Of a stretch of DNA of 64,000 nt, positions 54,164-62,572 are shown piece after piece. Positions within the stretch are counted from its first letter, which is position 1, and the number at the start of each line of letters is the position of its first letter. The position numbers and the translations under genes are program-made. A model generated the notes under the pieces. The model was not told the origin of the DNA and ran no database searches. It saw only the letters and a program-made list of their open reading frames with translations. Source of the DNA: Sphingomonas caeni (lineage in GTDB: Bacteria; Pseudomonadota; Alphaproteobacteria; Sphingomonadales; Sphingomonadaceae); contig NZ_JAPDOK010000002.1 in assembly GCF_026013415.1 (NCBI RefSeq), positions 682,001 to 746,000 of the forward strand, in the 5' to 3' direction.

Positions 54164-55128
54164 TGGCTAGCTGGAAGCTCATCTTGCCTTGCACCCGCGA
54201 CGAGGCCGAGGCGCTCGAGGTCGATGCGACCGGGCTCGATCCCGCGCCGGTGCTGCTCACCAGCGAACTGGTCGAGGACGATCCGATGCAATGGCAGCTC
54301 GAAGCCTATTTCAACGGCAAGCCCAACAGCGCGGCGCTGGCTGCTGTGCAGGCGCTGGTGCCGAGTGCGGCGGGGGTGAAGCCGGTCGCGCACAAGATCC
54401 GCGACGCGGACTGGGTCACGCTAAGCCAGGCCGGGATCGAGCCGGTCCATGCCGGGCGCTTCTATGTGCATACCGAAACCAACAAGCGCGCGATCCCGCC
54501 GGGCGCGGTGGCGTTCCGGATCGACGCCGGACTCGCCTTCGGCACGGGGGCGCACGAGACGACCAGCGGGTGCCTCGAGATGCTCGGGGCGCTCAAGGAT
54601 CGCGGGCTGGTCGTGCGCAACCTGCTCGATCTGGGGACCGGCACCGGGCTGCTCGCCTTTGCCGCGATGCATCTCTGGCCGCGCGCGCATGCGACCGCAT
54701 CGGACATCGATCCGCGCTCGATCGACGTGACCGCGGAGAATGCCGCGATCAACCGCGTGCCGCTCGGCGGCGGGCAGGGCGAGCTGGCGCTGGCGGCGGC
54801 ATCGGGCCTCGAACACCCGCTGCTGATCGGCCGCGCGCCCTATGATCTCATCATCGCGAACATCCTGGCCGGCCCCCTGGTCGAGCTGGCTGCGACCGTC
54901 GGTGCGGCGCTGGCCGAGGGCGGGACGCTGATCGTCGCGGGGCTGCTCGAGGGCCAGGCCGAGACGGTCGCGCGCGCCTATCGCCAGCAGGGGCTGCGGC
55001 TCACGGGGCGCATCGACAATGGCCATTGGCCGACGCTGCGGCTGGTCAAGCGGGCCCGCCATGGGCGCGAGCGGGTGACGCGGCTGCCCCGCGGCAAGGG
55101 CGAGGCGCCTGGGTTCGGGAGCTGGTGA
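54163..55128 (+). CDS. prmA: Ribosomal protein L11 methyltransferase
   Basis: 321 residues. The SAM-binding domain has FRIDAGLAFGTGAHETTSGC, LLDLGTGTGLLAFAAM, ASDIDPRSIDVTAENAAIN and the post-motif NILA in DLIIANILAGPLVELA, all typical of PrmA. It trimethylates L11 lysines. The N-terminal ~120 residues are the substrate-docking domain. Coupled to the SDR gene upstream by a one-base overlap; the last residues are Arg-rich. Confidence 0.95.
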   Translation: MASWKLILPCTRDEAEALEVDATGLDPAPVLLTSELVEDDPMQWQLEAYFNGKPNSAALAAVQALVPSAAGVKPVAHKIRDADWVTLSQAGIEPVHAGRFYVHTETNKRAIPPGAVAFRIDAGLAFGTGAHETTSGCLEMLGALKDRGLVVRNLLDLGTGTGLLAFAAMHLWPRAHATASDIDPRSIDVTAENAAINRVPLGGGQGELALAAASGLEHPLLIGRAPYDLIIANILAGPLVELAATVGAALAEGGTLIVAGLLEGQAETVARAYRQQGLRLTGRIDNGHWPTLRLVKRARHGRERVTRLPRGKGEAPGFGSW

Positions 55129-55142
55129 GGGGGACGGGGGTC

Positions 55143-55475
55143 ATGCGGATGGGATTGGCGATCGCGGCGCTGCTGGTGCTGCAGGGGTGCGGCGGCGGCG
55201 GCGGCGGCGCGGCGGATGGAAACAGCGCATCGGGCAGCAGCTTCGCGCAGGGCTTCGACGACGGGTTCAAAAAGTCGTTCCGCCAGAAATTCGTCGAGCA
55301 ATGCGTTTCGACCGCGAGCCAGTCCGGCAAGGCGGTGGACTTCACGCCGATCTGCAGCTGCGTTGCCGACGGGGTGATGAAGGGCAAGACGGTGCGCCAG
55401 CTGATGGACGGCCCCAGCGACGCCGAGCAGGAGGCGGTGCTGAAGGCGTGCCAGGCGAAGCACCCGGTCACATAG
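55143..55475 (+). CDS. Small lipoprotein, unknown function
   Basis: 110 residues. Start ATG 55143 (next Met at 55149) after GAGGGGGACGGGGG. A lipobox LVLQGC with lipidated C16 ends the signal peptide, then a Gly-rich spacer. The mature part (AQGFDDGFKKSFRQKFVEQC, and ICSCVADGVMKGKTVRQLMD) has four cysteines, probably forming disulfides, and resembles the small periplasmic helical lipoproteins common in alphaproteobacteria. Function unknown. It starts 14 bp after prmA ends. Confidence 0.7.
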   Translation: MRMGLAIAALLVLQGCGGGGGGAADGNSASGSSFAQGFDDGFKKSFRQKFVEQCVSTASQSGKAVDFTPICSCVADGVMKGKTVRQLMDGPSDAEQEAVLKACQAKHPVT

Positions 55476-55478
55476 GAG

Positions 55479-56345
55479 TCACCCCTTCGACCTCGCATAA
55501 TCCTGCGTCCCCGCCGTGATCACCTCGTCCCCCGGCAATATCGCCGCGATCGGGATGTCTGGCAGGGCGTGGATCTCGGCGTAGAGCGGCGCGAAGTCGG
55601 TCTCGACCGTCGCCTTCAGCAGCGCGTCGAAGCTCGGGATGACGAAATAATTCTGCTGGAAATCGTCGATCCGGTAGTCCGTCCGCATCACCCGCTTCAA
55701 ATCGAAGCCGATGCGATTGGGGCTCTCGCTCTCGAGCGCGAACACGCTCTCGGCGAAGCTCGAGACGATGCCCGAGCCATAGATGCGCAGATCGCCATCC
55801 TCGCGGATCAGTCCGAACTCGACCGTGTACCAGTAGAGCCGGCCGAGATTCTTGAGCGCGCCGAGTTCGAGCGCGCGCTGGCCGCCCCGCCCATAGGCCT
55901 CGAGATAATCGGCGAAGATCGGGTCGGCGAGCATCGGGACGTGGCCGAACACGTCGTGGAAGACGTCGGGCTCCTGGATATAATCGAGCTGGTCCGCCCG
56001 GCGGATGAAATTGCCCGCGACGAAGCGGCGGTTCGCCATATGATCGAAGAAGACGTCGTCGGGCACGAGGCCGGGGACCGCCACCACCTGCCACCCGGTC
56101 AGCTTCATCAGCCGCTCGGACAGTTCCTCGAAATTGGGGATCCCCCCGTTCGAGAGTTTGAGCGCGTCGAGGCCGTTCAGATACGCCTGGCTCGCGCGGC
56201 CGGGGAGCAATTTCGCCTGACGGGCGAAGAGGGTGTCCCAGGTGCGATGTTCTTCGGGCGTATAATGCTGCCAGTTCTGCGGTATCGTCCAATCCGCCGA
56301 AGCGCCCTCCGGGGGGCGCTCCAGCACATGCGTGTCCTTTGCCAT
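55479..56345 (-). CDS. phhA: Phenylalanine 4-monooxygenase
   Basis: 288 residues from ATG 56343-56345; a longer upstream reading frame is not protein-like. The iron ligands lie in FHDVFGHVPML (two His) and the Glu in YWYTVEFGLI, the aromatic amino acid hydroxylase triad. Length and the lack of a regulatory domain fit bacterial PhhA, which needs tetrahydropterin and converts phenylalanine to tyrosine. No phhB or tyrosine genes are adjacent; the gene is convergent with the small lipoprotein and divergent from DUF2459. Confidence 0.95.
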   Translation of the reverse strand: MAKDTHVLERPPEGASADWTIPQNWQHYTPEEHRTWDTLFARQAKLLPGRASQAYLNGLDALKLSNGGIPNFEELSERLMKLTGWQVVAVPGLVPDDVFFDHMANRRFVAGNFIRRADQLDYIQEPDVFHDVFGHVPMLADPIFADYLEAYGRGGQRALELGALKNLGRLYWYTVEFGLIREDGDLRIYGSGIVSSFAESVFALESESPNRIGFDLKRVMRTDYRIDDFQQNYFVIPSFDALLKATVETDFAPLYAEIHALPDIPIAAILPGDEVITAGTQDYARSKG

Positions 56346-56391
56346 GGCGTTGCCATAGCATGGGGCGGGCGGCCACGAAACGGGAGCGCAT

Positions 56392-57045
56392 ATGCGGGGA
56401 TTGGCGAAGTTCGTGGGGCGGCTGCTGGCGACTTTTGCCGGGATCATCGTCGGATATGCCCTGGCGGCGCTCGCGGGCGGGGCGATTCCGGTCAATTCGG
56501 GATGGACCCAGCCCGGGTCTGGCGTGCGCATCTATGTGATCGATAACGGCGTCCACACCGATCTGGTGCTGCCCATGGTGGCGCAAGGGGTGGACTGGCG
56601 CGATCTGGTCAAGCCGGGCGATCTCGCCGATCCGAAGCAGGCGGGGCACCCCTATCTCTCATTCGGCTGGGGCGACCGCGATTTCTATCTCAACACGCCG
56701 AGCTGGTCGCAGGTGAGCCCGGTGCGCGTCGCGAGCGCGCTGGCCGGGATGGGGCGGACGGTGCTCCATGTCGCGCATCTACCGGCACCCGAGGCCGGCC
56801 CCCATATGCGAAGCGTGATCCTGCGCCCCGACGAGTATCGCCGCCTCGCCGCCTATGTCCGCGGCACGTTCGGCGACGGTCCGAGCGTGCACGGCTATGG
56901 GAATAACGACGCCTTCTATGAGGCCAAAGGCGGGTACAGCGCGATCCGCACGTGCAACCAATGGACCGGCGGTGCGCTACGCGAGGCGGGCGTGAAGATG
57001 GGGTGGTGGACCCCATTCCCCTTCGCGGTGATGATATGGTTGTAG
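56392..57045 (+). CDS. DUF2459 / TIGR02117 family protein
   Basis: 217 residues. A membrane or signal segment lies at about 8-32; the domain begins IYVIDNGVHTDLVLPMVAQG and contains SFGWGDRDFYLNTP and NNDAFYEAKGGYSAIRTCNQ, then WTGGALREAGVKMGWWTPFP, the family's characteristic blocks. A conserved Cys in the TCNQWT motif suggests papain-like or acyltransferase chemistry, not proven. Linked with polyhydroxyalkanoate or lipid loci in some genomes. Its end overlaps the alpha/beta hydrolase gene by 10 bp. Confidence 0.85.
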   Translation: MRGLAKFVGRLLATFAGIIVGYALAALAGGAIPVNSGWTQPGSGVRIYVIDNGVHTDLVLPMVAQGVDWRDLVKPGDLADPKQAGHPYLSFGWGDRDFYLNTPSWSQVSPVRVASALAGMGRTVLHVAHLPAPEAGPHMRSVILRPDEYRRLAAYVRGTFGDGPSVHGYGNNDAFYEAKGGYSAIRTCNQWTGGALREAGVKMGWWTPFPFAVMIWL

Positions 57046-57725
57046 AGCCCCCCGGCAAATTGGCGTTCGCGGCCGAGCTACCGCGCGCTGCGTGGAGCGT
57101 GATGTCGCACGCGCTCTACCGCGAGCAACTGCGTGACGCCCCGCGCGGCGACGGGCGGCCGATCATGGTGCTGCCGGGGCTGGTCAATTCGGACCTGTCG
57201 AACATGGTGATGCGGCGCTTCCTCAACCGGCTCGGCTATCATGCGGTCGGATGGGGGCTGGGGCGCAATTTCGGCGTGCGCGCGGTCGGGCCCGAGGCCG
57301 AACGGCTGATCGCGAAGGTGGAGAAGCTGTACGCCGAGACGGGCGAGAAGGTGACGCTGATCGGCGTCTCGCTCGGCGGGATCATGGCGCGGATCGTCGC
57401 GCACCGGCGGCCCGATCTGGTGCGCGAGGTGATCACCGTCAGCGCGCCCTATGCCGGCCCGCCCACCGCGACCAATGTGTGGATGGCGTTCGAGCTGCTC
57501 ACCGGGGAGAAGATCGGCGACGCGACGGTCAAGGCGAACGCCGCGGAGGCGGCGGCGCCGCCGCTTGTGCCCACCACCGCGATCTGGAGCCGCAGCGACG
57601 GGCTGGTCAACGGCTTGATCTGCCATGACGAACATTGCCGCTCGGTCGAGATCCAGAGCAGCCATTTGGGCGTGCAGTTGAAGCCCGCGACGCTGCTGGC
57701 AATCGCGGATGTGCTGGCGGGTTAG
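57036..57725 (+). CDS. Alpha/beta hydrolase
   Basis: 229 residues from ATG 57036. It has an oxyanion-region IMVLPGLVNSDLSN and the nucleophile elbow GVSLG in VTLIGVSLGGIMARIV; a late His in SSHLGVQLKPATLLAIADVL could complete the triad. It looks like a lipase/esterase of the PGAP1-like or triacylglycerol-lipase type; the substrate is unknown. It overlaps DUF2459 by 10 bp, so the pair is probably translated together. Confidence 0.8.
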   Translation: MVVEPPGKLAFAAELPRAAWSVMSHALYREQLRDAPRGDGRPIMVLPGLVNSDLSNMVMRRFLNRLGYHAVGWGLGRNFGVRAVGPEAERLIAKVEKLYAETGEKVTLIGVSLGGIMARIVAHRRPDLVREVITVSAPYAGPPTATNVWMAFELLTGEKIGDATVKANAAEAAAPPLVPTTAIWSRSDGLVNGLICHDEHCRSVEIQSSHLGVQLKPATLLAIADVLAG

Positions 57726-58021
57726 CGCGGCCGATTGCCGCCCGGCTGGGCGACGAAGCCTTCGTACGGCCCGCAATTGTCGGGATCGCGCCGGCAGCGC
57801 TTGTCGTACGCCTTGCGCTCGCGGCCCTCGCGTTCCTCGGCCTCGCGCAAGCGCTTGCCATAGTTGCGGTCGGCCTCCGACTGGCTCGTCGTGGCCCAAT
57901 CGACCGCCTGCGATCCCGCCTTGACCGGCAGGGTAACGACATCGAACGCCGTCTTGGCGATGCAGCCGCCGGTCAGCAGCGGCAAGGCGGCGACCGCCGT
58001 GATCAGAATCTTTCGCATCAT
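57722..58021 (-). CDS. Small lipoprotein, unknown function
   Basis: 99 residues from ATG 58019-58021. Lipobox LLTGGC with C20. The mature protein is short, charged and helical (SEADRNYGKRLREAEEREGR, ERKAYDKRCRRDP), with two further Cys. It starts 7 bp after the GDPD gene, so it is probably co-transcribed with it. I do not recognise a family. Confidence 0.65.
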   Translation of the reverse strand: MMRKILITAVAALPLLTGGCIAKTAFDVVTLPVKAGSQAVDWATTSQSEADRNYGKRLREAEEREGRERKAYDKRCRRDPDNCGPYEGFVAQPGGNRPR

Positions 58022-58028
58022 CAGCCCC

Positions 58029-59090
58029 TCAACGCGCGGGCGAGCCCCAGGTCGCACGTGCCTGGGCACCGATATAGGGATAATCCGTGAAGAAACCGTC
58101 CACATCAAGCCCAAGAAAATATTCGATTTCTCCTGCCAGATCGCCATGATCGGCGGGATTGGCGCCCTTGCGGAATTGCGGCCAGAGGAAGAAATTCTCG
58201 GCCCGGAAGGTCCAGGGATGGACCTTGAGCCCCGCCGCATGCGCATCGGCGACGAGCGTGGTGGGCGTGCCGCCCAGGGGCAGGATCATCGCCTTTTCGG
58301 GGCCGATCCCATAGGCATAGGCCGCCACTTTACGCAGCCCCTCGGGCGTGGCCATCGCCTCGTAGCTGGGGAAGGCGCCGTCGGCGGGCGCGGCCTTGGG
58401 CTTCATCAGCTGGATCAGCCGGACCGGGGTGATCCTGTGAAGCGCGCGGAGATTGTCGACCTCGAACGATTGGATGAAGACCGGCGCGTCGGCGCGGTTC
58501 CAGCCCGCGGCCTTGAGCGCGGCAATCAGCCGGGGCTCGATCGGAAGGCCCAGCGCGGCGAAATAGCCGGGGTGCTTGGTTTCCGGATAGATGCCGATGG
58601 TGCGCCCGGTCTCGCGCGATGCCTTCTTGGCCAGCCCGATGATCTCGTCGAGGGTCGGGATCAGCGCCTGGCCGTCATAGGCGGTGTTGCCCGGGCGGAA
58701 CTGGGGCAGCCGCTCCCTGGCGCGGAGCGTGCGCAGCTCGGCGAGGGTGAAATCCTCGGTGAACCAGCCGGTGACGCTGACGCCGTCGATCGTCTTGGTC
58801 GTCTTGCGCGCGGCGAATTCGGGATGTTTGGCGACGTCGGTGGTCTCGGAAATGTCGTTCTCGTGCCGCGCGACGAGCACGCCGTCCTTGGTCGGGACCA
58901 GATCGGGCTCGATGAAATCGGCGCCCTGGTCGATCGCGAGCTGGTATGACAGCAGCGTATGTTCGGGCCGCTCGCCGCTGGCGCCGCGATGGGCGATGAC
59001 GATGACAGGGTGCTTGTTCACCGCGCCGCTGTGCACCGGCGCGCAGCCGGTTGCCAGCAGCAAGACCATCAGGACCAGCGCTCTCGCCAT
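58029..59090 (-). CDS. glpQ: Glycerophosphodiester phosphodiesterase, lipoprotein
   Basis: 353 residues. Lipobox LLLATGC with C16. The GDPD barrel begins VIVIAHRGASGERPEHTLLS, with catalytic His in AHRGASG and the second in LVARHENDISETTD; acidic ligands lie in FIEPDLVPTKDG. It cleaves glycerophosphodiesters from phospholipid breakdown to glycerol-3-phosphate. Periplasmic GlpQ-type proteins have this length and both histidines. A small lipoprotein gene follows. Confidence 0.93.
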   Translation of the reverse strand: MARALVLMVLLLATGCAPVHSGAVNKHPVIVIAHRGASGERPEHTLLSYQLAIDQGADFIEPDLVPTKDGVLVARHENDISETTDVAKHPEFAARKTTKTIDGVSVTGWFTEDFTLAELRTLRARERLPQFRPGNTAYDGQALIPTLDEIIGLAKKASRETGRTIGIYPETKHPGYFAALGLPIEPRLIAALKAAGWNRADAPVFIQSFEVDNLRALHRITPVRLIQLMKPKAAPADGAFPSYEAMATPEGLRKVAAYAYGIGPEKAMILPLGGTPTTLVADAHAAGLKVHPWTFRAENFFLWPQFRKGANPADHGDLAGEIEYFLGLDVDGFFTDYPYIGAQARATWGSPAR

Positions 59091-59151
59091 CTGTCTCTCC
59101 TCAAGCTAGCAGCTAGCCGATGGATGTGACGGAGGCGAGGCCAGGTGCGTG

Positions 59152-60072
59152 ATGGGGGCGGATAACGACAGCGTGCTCGCCGCCGCGCGCGCATGGACGG
59201 GCGCGCGCATGGCGCTGGCGACCGTCGTCTCGACCTGGGGCTCGGCCCCGCGGCCGCGCGGTTCGCACATGATCGTGCATGAGGATGGCCGGTTCGAGGG
59301 ATCGGTCTCGGGCGGGTGCGTCGAGAGCGACATCCTCGTCACCGCCGCGGAGGTGATCGCCGGGGCGCCCGCGATCCTCAAAGCCTATGGCGTGGCGGAT
59401 GCGGCGGCGTGGGAGGTCGGGCTGCCATGCGGCGGCCAGGTCGAGGTGCTGGTGCAGCCGGTGTCGCAAGCGGGTTTCCCACCCGAACTTTTCGGCGCGA
59501 TCGAGGCCGCGCGTGCCGAGGGCAAGGCGTTCGACGTGGCGACCGATCTGGCGACGGGGCGCAGCGGCGAGGGCGCGTTCGTCAACCGCTACGATCCGCC
59601 GCGCCGGCTGCTGATTATCGGCGCGGTGCAGATCGCGCAGGTGCTGGCCGGCCTGGCACGCGAGCTCGGCATTTCGTGCACGGTGATCGATCCCAGGGCA
59701 CGATTCCTGACCGAGGCGCGTTTCCCCGCCACCATGCTCGACGACCACTGGCCCGACGAGGCCGTTACCGCGCTCCGCCCCGATCCCGCCACCGCGGTGG
59801 TGACGCTGAGCCATGATCCCAAGATCGATGATCCCGCGCTGATCGCCGCGCTCGCCGCGCCCACCGGCTATGTCGCCGCGCTGGGCTCGCGAAAGAGCCA
59901 CGCCGCGCGGCTCGAACGGCTCGCGGCGGCGGGTGTCGCGCCTGCCGATCTCGCACGGATCCAGGGGCCCGCCGGACTCGATCTCGGCGCGGTCGGCCCG
60001 GCCGAGATCGCGCTCTCGATCGCGGCGGCGATGGTTAAGACGTTTCACGAGATTGGCCATGATCGCGCCTGA
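59152..60072 (+). CDS. XdhC/CoxI-family molybdoenzyme maturation protein
   Basis: 306 residues from ATG 59152; a GTG just before it gives one extra residue. N-terminal XdhC domain: TVVSTWGSAPRPRGSHMIVH and EGSVSGGCVESDIL, with the conserved Cys, then PCGGQVEVLV. C-terminal Rossmann domain: RRLLIIGAVQIAQVLAGLAR and GYVAALGSRKSHAARLERL. XdhC proteins insert the sulfurated molybdenum cofactor into xanthine dehydrogenase-type enzymes. The Rossmann glycine loop is degenerate (GAVQIAQ). A MobA-like gene overlaps downstream, but no molybdoenzyme subunit is in the window. Confidence 0.9.
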   Translation: MGADNDSVLAAARAWTGARMALATVVSTWGSAPRPRGSHMIVHEDGRFEGSVSGGCVESDILVTAAEVIAGAPAILKAYGVADAAAWEVGLPCGGQVEVLVQPVSQAGFPPELFGAIEAARAEGKAFDVATDLATGRSGEGAFVNRYDPPRRLLIIGAVQIAQVLAGLARELGISCTVIDPRARFLTEARFPATMLDDHWPDEAVTALRPDPATAVVTLSHDPKIDDPALIAALAAPTGYVAALGSRKSHAARLERLAAAGVAPADLARIQGPAGLDLGAVGPAEIALSIAAAMVKTFHEIGHDRA

Positions 60073-60685
60073 CAAGGTCGCCCTGGTCCTGCTCGCCGCG
60101 GGCCGCTCGCGTCGCTTCGAAGACGGCGATAAGCTCGCCGAGCGCTTCCTCGACAAGCCGCTCGCCTTCCATGTCGTCACCGCGCTCGAAGCGGTCCCGT
60201 TCCTCGCCCGCATCGCCGTGGTCTCGCAGACCAGGCTCGATTTCGTCGCGCTCGGCTATGAAGTGGTCGAGAATCCCGATCCCGCGCATGGCCAGGCGCG
60301 GTCGCTCGGCTATGGCGTCGAAGCGGCACGGCGCGCCGGCGCGGAGGCGGTGCTGGTCGCGCTCGCCGATATGCCGCGCGTCACCGCGGGCCATGTCTGG
60401 CGGCTGTTCGATGCCTTTGACGGCCCGATGGCAATCGTCGCGTCGAGCGACGGCGTCCAGCCGATGCCGCCGGCGCTGTTCGGCAAGGACCGCTTCGCCC
60501 AGCTGGTGAGGATCGAGGGCGAGCAGGGCGCGCGCGAGCTGATCAAGGGCGGGCACCATGTCGTCGCGGGCCCGGGCGAGCTGGTCGATATCGACACGCA
60601 AGAGGATCTGCGCGCGCTGCGCGAGCTTTACGGGCTGCCGAGCGACGGCGAGCCTATTCGTGACGAAGCGCGTCGATCGGGTTGA
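60059..60685 (+). CDS. MobA/MocA-like nucleotidyltransferase
   Basis: 208 residues. The NTP-transferase loop is VALVLLAAGRSRRFEDGDKL, and ALVALADMPRVTAGHVWRLF contains the conserved ADMP motif. Together with the XdhC neighbour this is most like MocA, which transfers CMP to molybdopterin cofactor for xanthine dehydrogenase family enzymes. It overlaps xdhC by 14 bp and its end overlaps the convergent ABC permease gene by 32 bp. MobA (GMP transfer) is less likely but cannot be excluded. Confidence 0.85.
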   Translation: MIAPDKVALVLLAAGRSRRFEDGDKLAERFLDKPLAFHVVTALEAVPFLARIAVVSQTRLDFVALGYEVVENPDPAHGQARSLGYGVEAARRAGAEAVLVALADMPRVTAGHVWRLFDAFDGPMAIVASSDGVQPMPPALFGKDRFAQLVRIEGEQGARELIKGGHHVVAGPGELVDIDTQEDLRALRELYGLPSDGEPIRDEARRSG

Positions 60686-61859
60686 GGCTCGCGGCGCGCT
60701 GGGCGGGGAAATAGCCGAACACGATCCCGATCAGCGCCGAGATCGCGAAGGCGACCATGTTGATCTGCGGATCGAACAGATAATCGACCTGCATCAGGGG
60801 CCCCAGCCCGAGCACCACGCCCTGCGCGACCAATAGCCCGATCAGCCCGCCGAGCATCGACAGCACCACCGCCTCGACGAGGAACTGCATCAGCACCTCG
60901 CTCGCCACCGCGCCGATCGCGAGACGGATGCCGATCTCGCGCGTGCGTTCGGTCACCGAGACGAGCATGATGTTCATGATCCCGATGCCCCCGACGACGA
61001 GGCTGATACCGGCGACCGCGGTGACGATCGAGGTGAGCAAGGTCGTGACGCCGGTCACCGCCGCGCTGATCTGGGCGGTATCGAAGATGTTGAAATCGTC
61101 TGCCTTGCCGCCCTCGATATGCCGCCGCTCGCGCAGCACCTGGGTGATCGAGGCCTGGATCTGCGCGCTCTCATAGGCCGGATCGGTGCCGACCAGCATC
61201 AGCCGGATCTCGCGATTGCCGGTGAAGCGGCGCTGGACCTGCTTGATCGGCATGATCACGACATCGTCCTGATCGCCGAACCCGCCCTGGCCGCGCGTCG
61301 AGAGCACGCCGATCACGTCGCACGAAATGCCGTTGACGCGCATCCGCGTGCCCACCGGATCGCCGCCGCGATAGAGGTTGGTGCGCACGGTGTTGCCGAT
61401 GATGCACACCGCCTTGCCCGCCTGCTCCTCGGCGCGCGTCCATTGCCGGCCGAGCACCAGCGGCCAGGGCTGGACCCGGAAGAAGCTGGCGGTGGTGCCG
61501 TTGATCGTCGTCGACCAGTTGGCGCCCTGATAGATGACGGTCGCGGTCGATTGCGCCTGCGGGGCGACCGCGGTGACCCCTTCCACCTGGTCGCGGATCG
61601 CATCGACATCGGCCTCCTCGAAATCGGGCGGGCGCGGACCCCCGCCGCCGCGGCCGAAGCCCTGGCCCGGGCGGACCTGGAGGATGTTGGTGCCAAGGCT
61701 GGCGATCTGTTTCTGCGCCGCCGCGGTGGTGGCCTTGCCGAGCGTCACCATCGCGACGACCGCCGCGACGCCGATGATGATGCCGAGCGTGGTGAGGAAC
61801 GAGCGCAGCTTGTGCCGCGAGATCGAGCGCACCGCGAGGATGAGGATGGTGCCGAACAT
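60654..61859 (-). CDS. MacB-like ABC transporter permease
   Basis: 401 residues. An N-terminal helix (RSISRHKLRSFLTTLGIIIG) is followed by a ~210-residue periplasmic domain and three C-terminal helices with EIGIRLAIGA in TERTREIGIRLAIGAVA and ERTRE, the mechanotransmission layout of MacB. With the adaptor and outer-membrane factor upstream it makes a tripartite pump for peptides, macrolides, siderophores or the like. It follows the ATPase gene with a one-base overlap (TGATG). Confidence 0.9.
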   Translation of the reverse strand: MFGTILILAVRSISRHKLRSFLTTLGIIIGVAAVVAMVTLGKATTAAAQKQIASLGTNILQVRPGQGFGRGGGGPRPPDFEEADVDAIRDQVEGVTAVAPQAQSTATVIYQGANWSTTINGTTASFFRVQPWPLVLGRQWTRAEEQAGKAVCIIGNTVRTNLYRGGDPVGTRMRVNGISCDVIGVLSTRGQGGFGDQDDVVIMPIKQVQRRFTGNREIRLMLVGTDPAYESAQIQASITQVLRERRHIEGGKADDFNIFDTAQISAAVTGVTTLLTSIVTAVAGISLVVGGIGIMNIMLVSVTERTREIGIRLAIGAVASEVLMQFLVEAVVLSMLGGLIGLLVAQGVVLGLGPLMQVDYLFDPQINMVAFAISALIGIVFGYFPAQRAASLNPIDALRHE

Positions 61860-62572
61860 CAGGCGGGCACCTTGCGCTTGTCCTCGATCCGCTCGACCAG
61901 CCCATCCTTGAAATGCACGATGGTGCGCGCGAAGGCGGCCATGTCCGCCTCGTGGGTGACCATCAGGACGGTGATGCCGCTGGCCTCGTTGAGACCCTTG
62001 AGCAATTCCATGATCTCGCGCGAACGCTCCGAATCGAGATTGCCGGTGGGCTCGTCGGCGAGGAGCACATCGGGATTGGTGACGATCGCGCGGGCGATCG
62101 CGACGCGCTGCTGCTGGCCGCCGGAGAGTTCGGCGGGGGTATGGTCCCACCATTGCTTGAGCCCGACCTTGTCGAGCGCGGCCATCGCGGTGTCGCGGCG
62201 CTGGCCCTTGGGGTCGCCGCGATAGAGCAGGGGCAGCTCGACATTCTCGAGCGCCGAGGTGCGCGCGAGCAGGTTGAAGCCCTGGAACACGAAGCCGAGA
62301 TATTTGCGGCGGAGCAGCGCGCGCTGGTCGCGGTCGAGCGACTCGACGTGGAAGCCCTTGAAGCGGAACTCGCCGGCCGAAGGCACGTCGAGGCAGCCGA
62401 GGATGTTCATCGTCGTCGACTTGCCCGAGCCGGAGGGGCCCATCACCGCGACGAAATCGCCCGCCTGGATGTCGAGATCGATGCCCTTGAGCGCCTGGAA
62501 CGCGGTCGGGCCCTCGCCATAGGTCTTGGTGACGTTCCTGAGGCGGATCAGGGGATCAGCCGCCGGGTCCAC
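61859..62572 (-). CDS. ABC transporter ATPase (MacB/LolD type)
   Basis: 237 residues. Walker A GPSGSGKST, Q-loop FVFQGFNLL, signature LSGGQQQRVAIARAI, Walker B DVLLADEPTGNLD, and the switch His in LMVTHEADMAAFART. Such ATPases pair with MacB-like permeases; here the ATPase is a separate chain, unlike E. coli MacB where it is fused. The gene overlaps the adaptor stop by 17 bp at its start and the permease start by one base at its end. Confidence 0.95.
   Translation of the reverse strand: MDPAADPLIRLRNVTKTYGEGPTAFQALKGIDLDIQAGDFVAVMGPSGSGKSTTMNILGCLDVPSAGEFRFKGFHVESLDRDQRALLRRKYLGFVFQGFNLLARTSALENVELPLLYRGDPKGQRRDTAMAALDKVGLKQWWDHTPAELSGGQQQRVAIARAIVTNPDVLLADEPTGNLDSERSREIMELLKGLNEASGITVLMVTHEADMAAFARTIVHFKDGLVERIEDKRKVPA

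Noticed and set aside
54163..54900. Alternative reading of the prmA region as a second gene on the minus strand
   Set aside because: The minus-strand frame is compositionally biased; all PrmA motifs are on the plus strand.
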